DNA from: CAZSWS01 sp964610765
GTDB taxonomy: Bacteria; Bacteroidota; Bacteroidia; Bacteroidales; Tannerellaceae
Direction: 5' to 3'
Length of the DNA: 64,000 bases
Assembly: GCA_964610765.1 (NCBI GenBank)
Contig: CAZSWS010000004.1
Location: 6,093-70,092 of the forward strand
Shown here one piece after another: positions 54,732 to 63,649 of the stretch. The notes under the pieces are model-generated. The model did not search any database and was not told the origin of the DNA. It saw nothing but the letters and a program-made list of their open reading frames with translations. Within the stretch, counting starts at the first letter, position 1. Each line of letters begins with the position of its first letter. A program made the position numbers and the translations under genes.

Positions 54732-55754
54732 TTACGCCAACGATTTTATAAGCGCACCTAATTCTTTAAATGAGCTTGCAGAACTGCTATAAGCTGATGC
54801 AATCACCTTGAATTGGGTGGGAGATTCGGCTTCGATAATGGCTTTTACAGGTTTTTCTTCCTCTTTCACAGAATCATACCCATATCGTGATAGAAGGTTC
54901 TTTATCCAATAATAAAGTTCGTTTTCAGCTAGTACTTGTATATAACCTTGTGTGTTGACCGGTGATGTAAATCCTCCATTTGTACGGTCAAAGCTTATTC
55001 GTTCATTTCCCAGGTATTCTTCCAGTATATTAGAATAAATAAGGTCTTCTGCAACTCCGGACGTGAGTCCTTTTTCACGTGAAAGCAGCCAAAGTCGGTC
55101 AGAAGCTTGAAGGGCTAACTGTATGTCATGTGATGAAAATAAAAATGTTCGCCCTTGTTCTTTAGCCAGTCTTCTTAATAGATAGGTGATTTCTATTCGG
55201 TTGGCTACATCCAAAAAGGCTGTTGGCTCATCCAGTATAACCAGTGGACATTCTTGTGCCAATGCTTTGGCAATCATCGCTCGTTGTTGTTCTCCATCTG
55301 ATAGCTCCGAGACATAGCTTTCTGCTTTATGGCTAATCTGGACATCATTCATAGCTTTTTCCACTACGGTGTGGTCGTCAGTCGTTAGTTTGCCAAAAAA
55401 GCCTGTATAGGGGTATCTTCCCAAGGAAACCAGCTCGCGTACAGTCAGACCTCCGGCAGAGGTCTTTTCAGTTAGCACCAGCCCTAGTAGTCGTGATATT
55501 TCAGTTGAAGTGTATGCTTCAATTCTTTTTCCTCCCAAGTAAACTTCTCCGGCCAGCTGTGGTTGTACACGACTGATAGTCCGTAGAAGTGTAGACTTGC
55601 CGCTTCCGTTTAGTCCTAGCAGGCAAGTTAATTCTCCGGAATATAGTTCGAAAGACAAGTGGTTATACAAACGAAGTGTTTCTTGTCTTCTGTTTTTAGG
55701 ATATCCAATGCTGATATCTTTGGCTTCGAGTAATGTATGTGGCTGTTTTGTCAT
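54732..55754 (-). CDS. btuD: Cobalamin ABC transporter ATPase with C-terminal extension
   Basis: 340 residues; BtuD/FecE ATPases are usually ~250-260. Walker A is GLNGSGKST (47-55), the signature LSDGEQQ (151-157), Walker B LVILDEP (171-177). The extra ~80 residues from ~260 hold TQGYIQVLAENELYYWIKNLLSRYGYD and a small alpha/beta pattern ending SSFKELGALIKSLA. It powers B12 import with the BtuC permease, whose stop codon it overlaps by one base. Vitamin specificity rests on the riboswitch and BtuB in the operon. Confidence 0.88.
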   Translation of the reverse strand: MTKQPHTLLEAKDISIGYPKNRRQETLRLYNHLSFELYSGELTCLLGLNGSGKSTLLRTISRVQPQLAGEVYLGGKRIEAYTSTEISRLLGLVLTEKTSAGGLTVRELVSLGRYPYTGFFGKLTTDDHTVVEKAMNDVQISHKAESYVSELSDGEQQRAMIAKALAQECPLVILDEPTAFLDVANRIEITYLLRRLAKEQGRTFLFSSHDIQLALQASDRLWLLSREKGLTSGVAEDLIYSNILEEYLGNERISFDRTNGGFTSPVNTQGYIQVLAENELYYWIKNLLSRYGYDSVKEEEKPVKAIIEAESPTQFKVIASAYSSSASSFKELGALIKSLA

Positions 55755-56824
55755 TAGTTGAAGTATTGAATTTTCTTTTGATTCACGATTACATACAAAA
55801 TGACAGGAGCACCGAACAAAGGGGTGATGGCATTCAGTGGGATCACACCGGCCGAACCGGGTAGAATACTAATCAGGTTACAGAGTAAAGCAATGATTGA
55901 ACCCAGTAGAATGGTTGCCGGGAGCAAACGGTTATGGTTTGACGATCCCAAGAGTAGTCGGGCCATGTGTGGAACAGCCAGTCCGATAAATGATATCGGA
56001 CCGCAATAGGCGGTTGTTACGGCAGTGAGTAAGCCGGCACAAAACAGCAGTACTAATCGAATGACACGTATGTTTACTCCAAGGTTTTCGGCATATCGCT
56101 CACCTAATAAAAGGGCATTCAAAGGCTTCATCATTAACAAAGCGACTAATAGCCCGCCGCCGACCGTAACCATATAAAAGGGAAGTTGTTGAGTTGAAAC
56201 ACCGGAGAAGTTACCCATTCCCCAAATGGTATAGACAAAAACATTTTCACTTGAACTCCAAAACTTCAAGAGTGAAATTACCGAAGAGGTCAGGTAGCCC
56301 ACCATGATGCCAATAATGAGTAACATGACATTGCTTTTTACTACCGATGAAAATGCGATGATAATACCTAAAACAAAAACAGCTCCCAAGAAAGCGCCTG
56401 CAACTACCGTCATTGATTGTGAAAGGTTAAAAACGGTATAACCAGCAAAAGCACTTCCTAGCGCCAACATCACAATGGCAACACCCAGACTAGCGCCGGC
56501 ACTGATGCCTAAAATGCCCGGGTCAGCCAATGGGTTGCGAAAGAAAGTTTGTAAAAGTAAGCCTGAAACAGCAATGCCTCCTCCCGTAATAAGTGCTGTG
56601 GTGGCTTGTGGAAGGCGAGCGTCTAAGATGATGTGCTGCCAAGCTGTTTTTTCGCTGCCGGATCCGGTCAGAATATTCCAAACCTCACCGAAGGGTATCG
56701 TGACCGAACCAAAGAATATGTTGGCAATAAAGAGAAGGAAAATGACACAAAGAGAGAGGATGAGTATTCCCCACGTAGTCAAAAAAGCAGATTTGCTTTT
56801 TGAATGCTGATTACTTCTCTCCAT
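55754..56824 (-). CDS. btuC: Cobalamin ABC transporter permease (FecCD/BtuC family)
   Basis: 356 residues with about ten membrane helices. Family hallmarks are LPQATTALITGGGIAVSGLLLQTFFRNPLADPGILGISAGASLG (~70-112) and CGPISFIGLAVPHMARLLLGSSNHNRLLPAT. It forms the homodimeric inner-membrane channel. It follows btuF by 21 bases. FecCD permeases also carry siderophores; the cobalamin role is inferred from the operon. Confidence 0.92.
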   Translation of the reverse strand: MERSNQHSKSKSAFLTTWGILILSLCVIFLLFIANIFFGSVTIPFGEVWNILTGSGSEKTAWQHIILDARLPQATTALITGGGIAVSGLLLQTFFRNPLADPGILGISAGASLGVAIVMLALGSAFAGYTVFNLSQSMTVVAGAFLGAVFVLGIIIAFSSVVKSNVMLLIIGIMVGYLTSSVISLLKFWSSSENVFVYTIWGMGNFSGVSTQQLPFYMVTVGGGLLVALLMMKPLNALLLGERYAENLGVNIRVIRLVLLFCAGLLTAVTTAYCGPISFIGLAVPHMARLLLGSSNHNRLLPATILLGSIIALLCNLISILPGSAGVIPLNAITPLFGAPVILYVIVNQKKIQYFN

Positions 56825-56845
56825 AAAATTGTCTTTGTGTCTCTA

Positions 56846-57979
56846 TTATTCGGCTAATTTACTATAATATTGTAATGTATAGTCCGGAAACAGCTCCGGA
56901 TGGAATATGGCTGCAAAGTCTTGCAATATATAATCGGGGTGTATCGGTAAATCTTCGTAATAGGTAATTCGACCGGTGTTACATCCCCATATATTCCGAT
57001 TCTTATAGGCATCGAAGTTCGCATACCCTTTGTTTTCTCGTGGAAGTTGTGTGTAAGTCATGTCTTTGGGTTGGTTATATTTCATCAACCAAAAGTTGGC
57101 ATCTCCGGCTTTATCCAGCACCGTTTCAAACGCTAAGGGGGTAGAGCCACTGGTCTTGCTCTCTTTCCAGACATAGTTGGCTCCTGCGTCATGGAGCATA
57201 TTTGCCATGAAGCTTTCTCCTCCGGCTGTGTACCATACACTGCCATACATCAGGTCTGTAAATACGGTTGGTCTGTTGGTGATAGAAGACACTTTTTCTT
57301 TGATTGCCAGGTAGGCAGTAACTGTTTGGTTATAGAGTGAATCGGCAAAGGATTCATTCTCCAAGAATAGAGAATAAAAGCGAATCCATTCAGCCCGACC
57401 TAGGGGAGTGTTCTCCATATAGTCCGGTGTTTCAATCATCGGAATACCTAGCTTTTCAACTTGTCCATACACTTGTCCTTGTATAGGAGTAGAAAAGATA
57501 GCTTCCGGTTCGAGTAGAATGAGCCGCTCTATGTCCGGGCTGTTTGCTATGCCTAAATCAGGAATATTTCCGTTGGCAACGTTTTCTTTTATATAAGGTA
57601 TGTCAATATATTGTGATTCACACACGCCTTTGACGATATCAATAGACTGCAACTCTTCTAAGGTAGAACAATGAATGGTTGAATAGGCAATCACACGGCT
57701 CAGCGGTGTACGAACCAATATGCCTGAAGGAAGATTAGCCGGTAACTCTTTGTCTTTGCTGACTAATACATATTTTTTTAGCACTTGTGCGGTGTCCCAC
57801 GGGTTGCGAAGGGTGATTGCTGTATAGTCATCGGTTTTCTCTACCAGATAACCTTGTGCATAATGTACGGTGTAACCACTGTTTTGAGAATCAGTTTGAT
57901 TGGCTTTCCGACCGCCTGCACAGGCGGATAGGAAAGCAATCAAACTGATCGTGAAAACTAAATTAAACGTTAGTTTCAT
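56846..57979 (-). CDS. btuF: Cobalamin ABC transporter substrate-binding lipoprotein
   Basis: 377 residues. Lipobox LSAC (Cys20) followed by AGGRKAN, without the acidic tract seen in its neighbour, suggesting a periplasmic rather than surface location. The two-lobed class III binding fold shows GNIPDLGIANSPDIERLILLEPEAIFSTP, the linker region typical of BtuF/FepB/FhuD. It hands vitamin B12 to BtuCD. It follows the propeller lipoprotein gene by 8 bases. Confidence 0.88.
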   Translation of the reverse strand: MKLTFNLVFTISLIAFLSACAGGRKANQTDSQNSGYTVHYAQGYLVEKTDDYTAITLRNPWDTAQVLKKYVLVSKDKELPANLPSGILVRTPLSRVIAYSTIHCSTLEELQSIDIVKGVCESQYIDIPYIKENVANGNIPDLGIANSPDIERLILLEPEAIFSTPIQGQVYGQVEKLGIPMIETPDYMENTPLGRAEWIRFYSLFLENESFADSLYNQTVTAYLAIKEKVSSITNRPTVFTDLMYGSVWYTAGGESFMANMLHDAGANYVWKESKTSGSTPLAFETVLDKAGDANFWLMKYNQPKDMTYTQLPRENKGYANFDAYKNRNIWGCNTGRITYYEDLPIHPDYILQDFAAIFHPELFPDYTLQYYSKLAE

Positions 57980-57987
57980 TTATAGGG

Positions 57988-59310
57988 TTACTTTTTTACC
58001 GGTTTGAAAAAAACGGTCGGGTTGAGATGTGCTGTGAACTCTTCTTTATATACGCCATCTTTAGAGAAGATGAGCACTTTGCCATTTGTTACCCAGTCTG
58101 AAGTAGTAATGTAAATATCACCATTCGCCGGATTAACAGCTAAAGAGAACAGACCATTTAGTTTTGTTTCATCTTTGATGAAGCTTTTCTTTTCCATAAT
58201 CCCTTTGTTTACATCGTAGCAATAGGAGGCTTTTTGGTCTTCCATCTTCCATTGGTTGAAAATAGCATATATCACACTTTTGTCTTCATTCATGGTCATG
58301 ATGGTGGCATTTCCCAGTGTTTTTACTTCATACGTCTTAGGATCTATTTTTTGAAGCGTTCCCGGAATAAATCCTTCATCGGTAGGTTCTCCGTAGGTAC
58401 CCATGGAAATAATATAAATATCGCCATTCTTGTCTACTTGCATTTTGTCCGGATTTAGCACCACCTCAATTTTCTTTTCTTCTTTGAAGGTAGCTAAGTC
58501 AATCACTGAAACTGTGTTTCCCTTGCCATATCCGGAGTTGGTTACAAATAGTTTGTTGCCGGATACTTGAAGTTGTTCGGGATAGGTTCCCACTTGTGCA
58601 TCAGCAACGATTGAGGTTGTTCCCGTAGTGTCTATTTTTGCTGCGTATCCATTGAAGAAAGAGGCATAAACATATCCATTGGCGGCTGTGAGGTAGCGTG
58701 GCTCTGAGTTTTCTTTATCCAATGTGTATGAATTAATCTTTTTGCCGTTCAAGTCAGTTACCATAATTATTTGTGAAGTAGATACGGCAATATAGATTTT
58801 AGAGCCATAAACAATGGCATTGTTTCCGGTATCGCCTAATTTAAGTCCACCGTTGGCTGCCTCAAATATTTCTTGATACACTTTTTCTCCACTTGTATAA
58901 TAGGCAAGTACAGAGTTGTTTTTCGTGTTGCTTCCCGCATTTAAAACATATACGCCTTCTTTTTGCCAAACGCCATCCTTAACCGTCACGTTAATCTTTT
59001 TCTCTCCCTTTTTATCACTGATACTAACCACTGAAGTGCCTGCTGTCAATGCTTTTATAATAACCGTTTTTTCATTGAGTGTAGCACTCACTGTTTGGTT
59101 GTTTTCAGAAACGACTTTATAACTTCCTGCTCCATTGGTGATATGAATGATTTGCTCGGAAGCAACACCTAGTTCTAGTTTGTCTGACTTGAAGTCAAGT
59201 GTGAGGGGTAGTAAGTCATCTTCTTCCTCATCTTTATCAGAGCAAGATGCAAAACCTATAGCCAATAGGGCAATCAATAGGCTTTTAAAAATCCAGTTTG
59301 TTGTTTTCAT
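57988..59310 (-). CDS. btuG: BtuG-like surface beta-propeller lipoprotein with N-terminal Ig-like domain
   Basis: 440 residues. The lipobox SC is followed by SDKDEEEDD, a strong surface-export acidic tract. Residues ~30-112 look like a Big/Ig-type domain (LELGVASEQIIHITNGAGSYKVVSENN). From ~115 a YncE/DUF5074-like propeller follows (GVYVLNAGSNTKNNSVLAYY; YLTAANGYVYASFFNG; LQVSGNKLFVTNSGYGKGNTVSVID). In Bacteroides thetaiotaomicron BtuG is a surface propeller lipoprotein that binds cobalamin very tightly and caps BtuB. Position directly after btuB supports the same role; the Ig domain is an addition to the basic plan. Confidence 0.82.
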   Translation of the reverse strand: MKTTNWIFKSLLIALLAIGFASCSDKDEEEDDLLPLTLDFKSDKLELGVASEQIIHITNGAGSYKVVSENNQTVSATLNEKTVIIKALTAGTSVVSISDKKGEKKINVTVKDGVWQKEGVYVLNAGSNTKNNSVLAYYTSGEKVYQEIFEAANGGLKLGDTGNNAIVYGSKIYIAVSTSQIIMVTDLNGKKINSYTLDKENSEPRYLTAANGYVYASFFNGYAAKIDTTGTTSIVADAQVGTYPEQLQVSGNKLFVTNSGYGKGNTVSVIDLATFKEEKKIEVVLNPDKMQVDKNGDIYIISMGTYGEPTDEGFIPGTLQKIDPKTYEVKTLGNATIMTMNEDKSVIYAIFNQWKMEDQKASYCYDVNKGIMEKKSFIKDETKLNGLFSLAVNPANGDIYITTSDWVTNGKVLIFSKDGVYKEEFTAHLNPTVFFKPVKK

Positions 59311-59350
59311 TTTTTTGTTTTTTAAATAACTGATTATAGTTTATACTGTT

Positions 59351-61369
59351 TTAAAAATGCCATCCCACCGATATTCGAAACGAACGTCCGGGCATGGGAT
59401 AGCCATGTATTATTTTATAGTTGTCGTCGGTCAGGTTGAGTAGGTCGGCTTGCAGTTGCAGGCGACTGTTTTTACCTATCTGAAACGATCGGTTGGCAGA
59501 AATTGAATGATCCCAATAGGCAGGAACTTCATTCTGCTTGATGTTTTCCGGAAAATAATATCGGACACCACAAGCCACTAGCGAGTAGGAGATGTTCACC
59601 CATGGAGTGCTAAAGGTTGCTGAAGCTGAACCCATGTGTTTGGGCGTATAAGGTACTTGCATTTTGTACACATTCGATGCCGGGTCAGACAGATCAACAG
59701 ATGATTGATAGCTATAGGCTCCATTTAATTTCAAGCGTAACCCTTTGCTTAGTCGTAATTCTGCATGGGCATTTACATCTACTCCTTTGACTTCGGCTTT
59801 AGCCGCATTCATCATTTTCCAAACAAACAAGCTGGGAGAAATGGCTACGATTTTATCTTTCACTTTGTTAAAATAGCCATCGACCGTTAGGCTTATATAC
59901 TCTACGACAGAAGAAACGTTTGTTCCCCAAGTCATTCCCAGATTATATTGCTGCGCTATTTCCGGGCGTAAATCGGTGTTACCCACACGAAAGAAATAAA
60001 GATCGTTAAATGTCGGCATACGGTATATGTCTTTATAGCTAGCTCGAATATGCCAGTTGACTGTTTGGAAAGGTTGCGCTGAAAAACCGACAAAAGGGGA
60101 TAATCTTTTTTTATCAAGAGGTGCTTTTCCTTTTTTTACCGATTCGTGTGCATACGTTCCCAGTGCACCTGCATTGATGGTGATAAATGGTAAAACATAT
60201 TTCGCCTGCAACGCTGTGAGCGAGGTAGTGCGCTTGGGGTTTTGTGGAGGAGCCAGCGGACTGTCATTGTCCGGCTGATTGATGTCTAGCTCGTTGATAG
60301 AAAAATCTTCTGCAAGAGAAAAGGATAGAGTCTTGATAGGTTGGTATAAAAAAACCGCCGAAGCATAATACTCCTTTTGTGTATAGATATTATCCAGATA
60401 GCTGTCTTTTCCTTTAAACTCTCTATAATGATTGCGGGTACGCATAAACTTGGCAGCCCCTTTCATGGATAGTTTTTCGGAAAAAGCATTTTTGTAATTT
60501 GCCTGTATGTAGTAGTCTCGGTCTTTGAGGCGATTTTTGGCGTATATACTATGAGAAACAGTGCTTCCCGGTAGTCCGCGCTTCGAGTCGAAATAGTTCC
60601 CTTTTATAGTTAAATCACCCCCTTTGCCAAATGAGCCATAAAGATTGACTTCTCCCCGCCAAATATTTACGTCCGAATTGTAACGTTTTCGATGTTCTAC
60701 CTCAGCGCCGTTATCGAATTTAAATGGATAGTTGCCATCTGCCCGTTGCCAATCACCGTTGGCAGACCATGCCCATTTTGAAGAGATTCTGTGGGCAAAG
60801 TAGAAAGAAGGATTGAATTGACCGAACGAACCGCTACGCATTTGAATGTTGCCGGTGATTGGCAGTCCGTTAAATTCAGGAGTTTGTGTGGTGATATTTA
60901 ACGCACCCACGGAAGCAAATGAACGAGCCGATTGAAAGATGTCATCTTCTTGGCCAATAGTCATCGTTATCATCGATACGTTGTCTAAGGAAAAACGACC
61001 AATATCAATTTGCCCGGACTGCGCATCACTGACGGCTACTCCATCGTAGGTTACAGCTGTGTGAGTCGCGCCGAATCCACGTACTGATACGGTTTTAAGT
61101 CCGCCAATTCCTCCATAATCTTTGACTGAAACACCCGAAAAACGTCTGACGGCATCAGAAAGAGATTGGACGCCTACTTGTCTGATTTCTTCAGCACTTA
61201 TGTATTGAAGAGGGGTGACGGAGCGATTTGTGGAGGGACGAATACGTGTTGTTATTTCCACCTCCTCGATTTTTTGTGGAGCTATAGAGTCCTTTTCTTG
61301 GGCGAAAATCAGCTCCATGCCGAAAAAGGCAATGAGCAAAATCATATATAACAGTCGCGATAACCTCAT
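59351..61369 (-). CDS. btuB: TonB-dependent cobalamin receptor
   Basis: 672 residues from the ATG at 61369, which opens a proper signal peptide (MRLSRLLYMILLIAFFGMELIFAQ); an ATG at 61411 would add 14 residues. The TonB box region is KIEEVEITTR, followed by the plug (RRFSGVSVKDYGGIGGLKTVSVRGFGATHTAVTYDGV) and a 22-strand barrel ending in aromatic FRISVGWHF. Without a CarboxypepD_reg domain it is the short BtuB type, not SusC. It is the first gene behind the cobalamin riboswitch. Confidence 0.92.
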   Translation of the reverse strand: MRLSRLLYMILLIAFFGMELIFAQEKDSIAPQKIEEVEITTRIRPSTNRSVTPLQYISAEEIRQVGVQSLSDAVRRFSGVSVKDYGGIGGLKTVSVRGFGATHTAVTYDGVAVSDAQSGQIDIGRFSLDNVSMITMTIGQEDDIFQSARSFASVGALNITTQTPEFNGLPITGNIQMRSGSFGQFNPSFYFAHRISSKWAWSANGDWQRADGNYPFKFDNGAEVEHRKRYNSDVNIWRGEVNLYGSFGKGGDLTIKGNYFDSKRGLPGSTVSHSIYAKNRLKDRDYYIQANYKNAFSEKLSMKGAAKFMRTRNHYREFKGKDSYLDNIYTQKEYYASAVFLYQPIKTLSFSLAEDFSINELDINQPDNDSPLAPPQNPKRTTSLTALQAKYVLPFITINAGALGTYAHESVKKGKAPLDKKRLSPFVGFSAQPFQTVNWHIRASYKDIYRMPTFNDLYFFRVGNTDLRPEIAQQYNLGMTWGTNVSSVVEYISLTVDGYFNKVKDKIVAISPSLFVWKMMNAAKAEVKGVDVNAHAELRLSKGLRLKLNGAYSYQSSVDLSDPASNVYKMQVPYTPKHMGSASATFSTPWVNISYSLVACGVRYYFPENIKQNEVPAYWDHSISANRSFQIGKNSRLQLQADLLNLTDDNYKIIHGYPMPGRSFRISVGWHF

Positions 61370-61485
61370 GCAATTATAAACTACAAGGCTTTCGAAGAGT
61401 TTATTGAACAAATAGATAAGATAACATATGGTGAAGTATCTCGTTGATTGTTCTAAGCTCGTCCTCGAAAGCTTTTGTGAAACAA

Positions 61486-61662
61486 CTGTTTTGCAGGTCT
61501 TCTGACTTACTCTGATTTATACGGCCTTCCCACGAAATATCTCGCAGTGGCAGGGGGATGTATAAATACCTGAAAGAGCTTACAGCAGCGGGACTGTTCG
61601 GGATTTTCACCCGATTCCCTTTTAATCCAACCACCTAAAAGTGGCTACGGAACAAAACGGTG
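61486..61662 (-). promoter_or_regulatory. Cobalamin (AdoCbl) riboswitch
   Basis: On the minus strand the conserved blocks occur in order: GGGAATCGGGTGAAAATCCC, then ACAGTCCCGCTGCTGTAAG, then the B12 box GCCACTGCGAGATATTT near 61553-61537. This is the class I cobalamin riboswitch pattern. It lies in the 5' leader of btuB, so cobalamin should repress the uptake operon. The helix P1 boundaries are approximate. Confidence 0.93.
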
Positions 61663-61663
61663 G

Positions 61664-61694
61664 CGAAATTACGAGGTTTTCTTGAGTTCGCAAA
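61664..61694 (-). promoter_or_regulatory. Candidate promoter of the btu operon
   Basis: On the minus strand TTTG (61694-61691), 19 bases, then TAATTTCG (61671-61664), one mismatch from TAnnTTTG. The start would fall at the first bases of the riboswitch. Confidence 0.5.
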
Positions 61695-61726
61695 TGAAAA
61701 ATGGCAAATTAACAGTTCTGAGTAGC

Positions 61727-62389
61727 TTACATCTCTTCTCGGTATCTTTTCATGATGTCTTTAAATAGTTCTCCGGCAGTTGGTGGAGTGTAAGAAACAG
61801 CGTCAGCTCCTGCCTGGATTGTTTCGTAAATGGTTTCGTCGGTCTTTCCTCCGGTTGCAATGACACCGATACGACTATCTATGTCTTTAATCTTTTTGAC
61901 GATGTCAGTCGTTTTATCTGCTCCAGACACATTGAGGAAATCAACTCCGGCCTCAATGCGCCCTTTAATATCGTCACGTGTCGAAACGATGGTAACCAAT
62001 ATGGGGATGTCAATTCGTATTTTTAACTCCTTAATTAAATCATTTGGAGTAGGCTTGTTTAAAACAACCCCCATAGCACCGAGAAAGTCGGCGTCAACGG
62101 CCAAGTCAATAGAGCGTTTGCCGCTGGTTATACCTCCACCCACTCCGCAAAAAATGGGCTTATCGGCAGCTGTTAATAAAGCATGCGAGATAACCGGTTG
62201 AGGGGTAAAAGGATATACGGCAATAATAGCGTCAGCATTTGTGTTTCTGATAATTGCTACATCTGTACTGAATAAAAAAGATTTAAGCACCTGTCCAAAT
62301 ACTTTTACACCTGAGCATTGCTCTATAATTTCAGGTACGGTCACGATGTTTTTTCTCAATCGACTGGAAAACTCGGGTATCTGTTTCAT
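61727..62389 (-). CDS. TIM-barrel protein of unknown function
   Basis: 220 residues reading as alternating beta strands and helices. Near the C-terminus, RIGVIATGGKTDETIYETIQAGADAVSYTPP looks like the phosphate-binding loops of ribulose-phosphate-binding barrels; earlier come FCGVGGGITSGKRSIDLAVDADFLGAMGVVL and VDFLNVSGADKT. A small-molecule phosphate ligand is a fair inference; no catalytic residues can be assigned. It lies upstream of the btu riboswitch on the same strand but with a separate promoter match between, so a cobalamin role is not implied. Confidence 0.7.
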   Translation of the reverse strand: MKQIPEFSSRLRKNIVTVPEIIEQCSGVKVFGQVLKSFLFSTDVAIIRNTNADAIIAVYPFTPQPVISHALLTAADKPIFCGVGGGITSGKRSIDLAVDADFLGAMGVVLNKPTPNDLIKELKIRIDIPILVTIVSTRDDIKGRIEAGVDFLNVSGADKTTDIVKKIKDIDSRIGVIATGGKTDETIYETIQAGADAVSYTPPTAGELFKDIMKRYREEM

Positions 62390-62708
62390 CGTTTAGTCTT
62401 TGAAAATGAGAACTTCAGTTCTCTGGTTTTTACTCTTTTGTCATTTATAAAACAACTATGTGGTTGGGTAGGTTTTTTAAAAAGGTCATTATTTTACTAA
62501 TTATGATTTATTACATGAACTATTATTCGGGTGTGTTAGATTGAGAAATGTAAATGTAGGCGGTATGGTTCGGTGATAGATGACAAGCTGAGGCGGATTG
62601 ATTGCTTAAAAGTGTAAAGCTTTTCAGTTGAAGTTAATTAATAAAATATCTGCTGTGAGTAAATTGCTTGAATATAGGGCTTTAGTGTGATGGGTGTAGA
62701 CTTTTAAT

Positions 62709-62796
62709 CTTTTAACCCGGGTTGAAAGACCTTTTGACGCTCGTTGAAAGAGCTCTTGACGCTTGTTAAAAGAGCTTTTGACAGTTGTTGAAAGAT
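62709..62796 (+). repeat. 88-bp element of four 22-bp units, copy B (all in one orientation)
   Basis: Four consecutive 22-bp units at 62709-62730, 62731-62752, 62753-62774 and 62775-62796. The last three have cores TTTTGACGCTCGTTGAAAG, TCTTGACGCTTGTTAAAAG and TTTTGACAGTTGTTGAAAG; the first is a diverged unit centred on AACCCGGGTT. As in copy A, TAAT precedes and TAGTTCRAT follows. It lies between divergent genes, so it is not simply a terminator. The remaining 62390-63142 gap shows only small hairpins, such as GAGAACT/AGTTCTC at 62408-62423. Confidence 0.85.
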
Positions 62797-63001
62797 TAGT
62801 TCGATAAGGAGAAATATAGAAAACATGCTATAGAATGTGTCAAAATATCCGTATCAATAGAATAATTTCCTTTTTCCTTTTTTCTTCTCTCTGATGAGAT
62901 AAAAAGAGGTTTTTTGCCTGAAAACATGCTAAGAAACATAAAAAATAGGCTGGTTTTGTTCAGAACTTGTGTTATTTTATAGGATTTTCCCAATAAAATG
63001 A

Positions 63002-63079
63002 TACCTTTGCAACCTCAAAAGAATAAAAACAAGCTCCTAAGCGTAGGATTGATTTATTCTTTCTCCCTGAAAATCAGGG
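63002..63079 (+). promoter_or_regulatory. Candidate promoter and two leader hairpins before the thioredoxin-fold gene
   Basis: TACCTTTG (63002-63009) fits the -7 consensus; no good -33 TTG is seen. The leader then holds TCCTA/TAGGA (63035-63039 with 63044-63048) and CCCTGA/TCAGGG (63065-63070 with 63074-63079). Neither hairpin is followed by a T-run close enough to be a sure terminator, though seven T begin at 63094. Confidence 0.35.
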
Positions 63080-63142
63080 GTTGGAAAGGTCGATTTTTTT
63101 AAAAGATGCTTTTCCAATTAAGTCAAATGTAATTTTGAATGT

Positions 63143-63640
63143 ATGAAAATTGGAACTTTTGTTCTCGCATTGTTTAGTGTTGTATTTTTCATTTCAGCAA
63201 CAGGAGACAATACAGGACTGACTGTTGGTTATAAACAGGGAGGACTGGCACCGGGAATAGAGTCATTGAAAGGGGGTGAAAACATCCGCTTTCAAAATCA
63301 TTCGGGTCGTTACACAATTTTAAGTTTTTGGGCTGCTTCTGATGCGGAATCACGTGCTGCTAATGTGCAACTACAGAATGAAATAAACAGAATGAATACA
63401 GATAAATTGAGCTTATATTCCATTTCATTGGATAAAAGCGAATCTGTTTTTAAAGAAACCGTACGGATTGACCGGTTGGATGTTACATGCCAACTGCACG
63501 ACAAGGAGGGAATCCATTCGACAGTTTATAAAAAGTATGGTTTAAAGAAGGGTTTTCGAAACTTCTTGATTGATGACCGAGGGGTCATCGTCGGAGTAAA
63601 TGTAAAGCCTGACGAACTTTCAGCAAAGCTGAAATCATAA
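63143..63640 (+). CDS. Exported thioredoxin-fold protein lacking the CxxC motif
   Basis: 165 residues with a signal peptide ending near ISATG. The thioredoxin/AhpC-like layout is visible: a strand with YTILSFWAASDAESRAAN, where TlpA-type proteins have FWA(T/S)WCxxC, then the helix, the strand LSLYSISLDKS and the cis-Pro region RNFLIDDRGVIVGVN. The Cys pair is replaced by ASDAES and the only Cys is in DVTCQLHD, so classical disulphide exchange is not possible. Role unknown, perhaps a binding or assembly protein. Own promoter and terminator candidates flank it. Confidence 0.75.
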   Translation: MKIGTFVLALFSVVFFISATGDNTGLTVGYKQGGLAPGIESLKGGENIRFQNHSGRYTILSFWAASDAESRAANVQLQNEINRMNTDKLSLYSISLDKSESVFKETVRIDRLDVTCQLHDKEGIHSTVYKKYGLKKGFRNFLIDDRGVIVGVNVKPDELSAKLKS

Positions 63641-63649
63641 GATAGAATC

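Noticed and set aside
61401..61634. 77-codon minus-strand open frame upstream of btuB
   Set aside because: It lies across the conserved blocks of the cobalamin riboswitch and has no protein-like composition.
62318..62500. 60-codon plus-strand frame opposite the TIM-barrel start
   Set aside because: It is antisense to a convincing gene, with no promoter match or conserved features.
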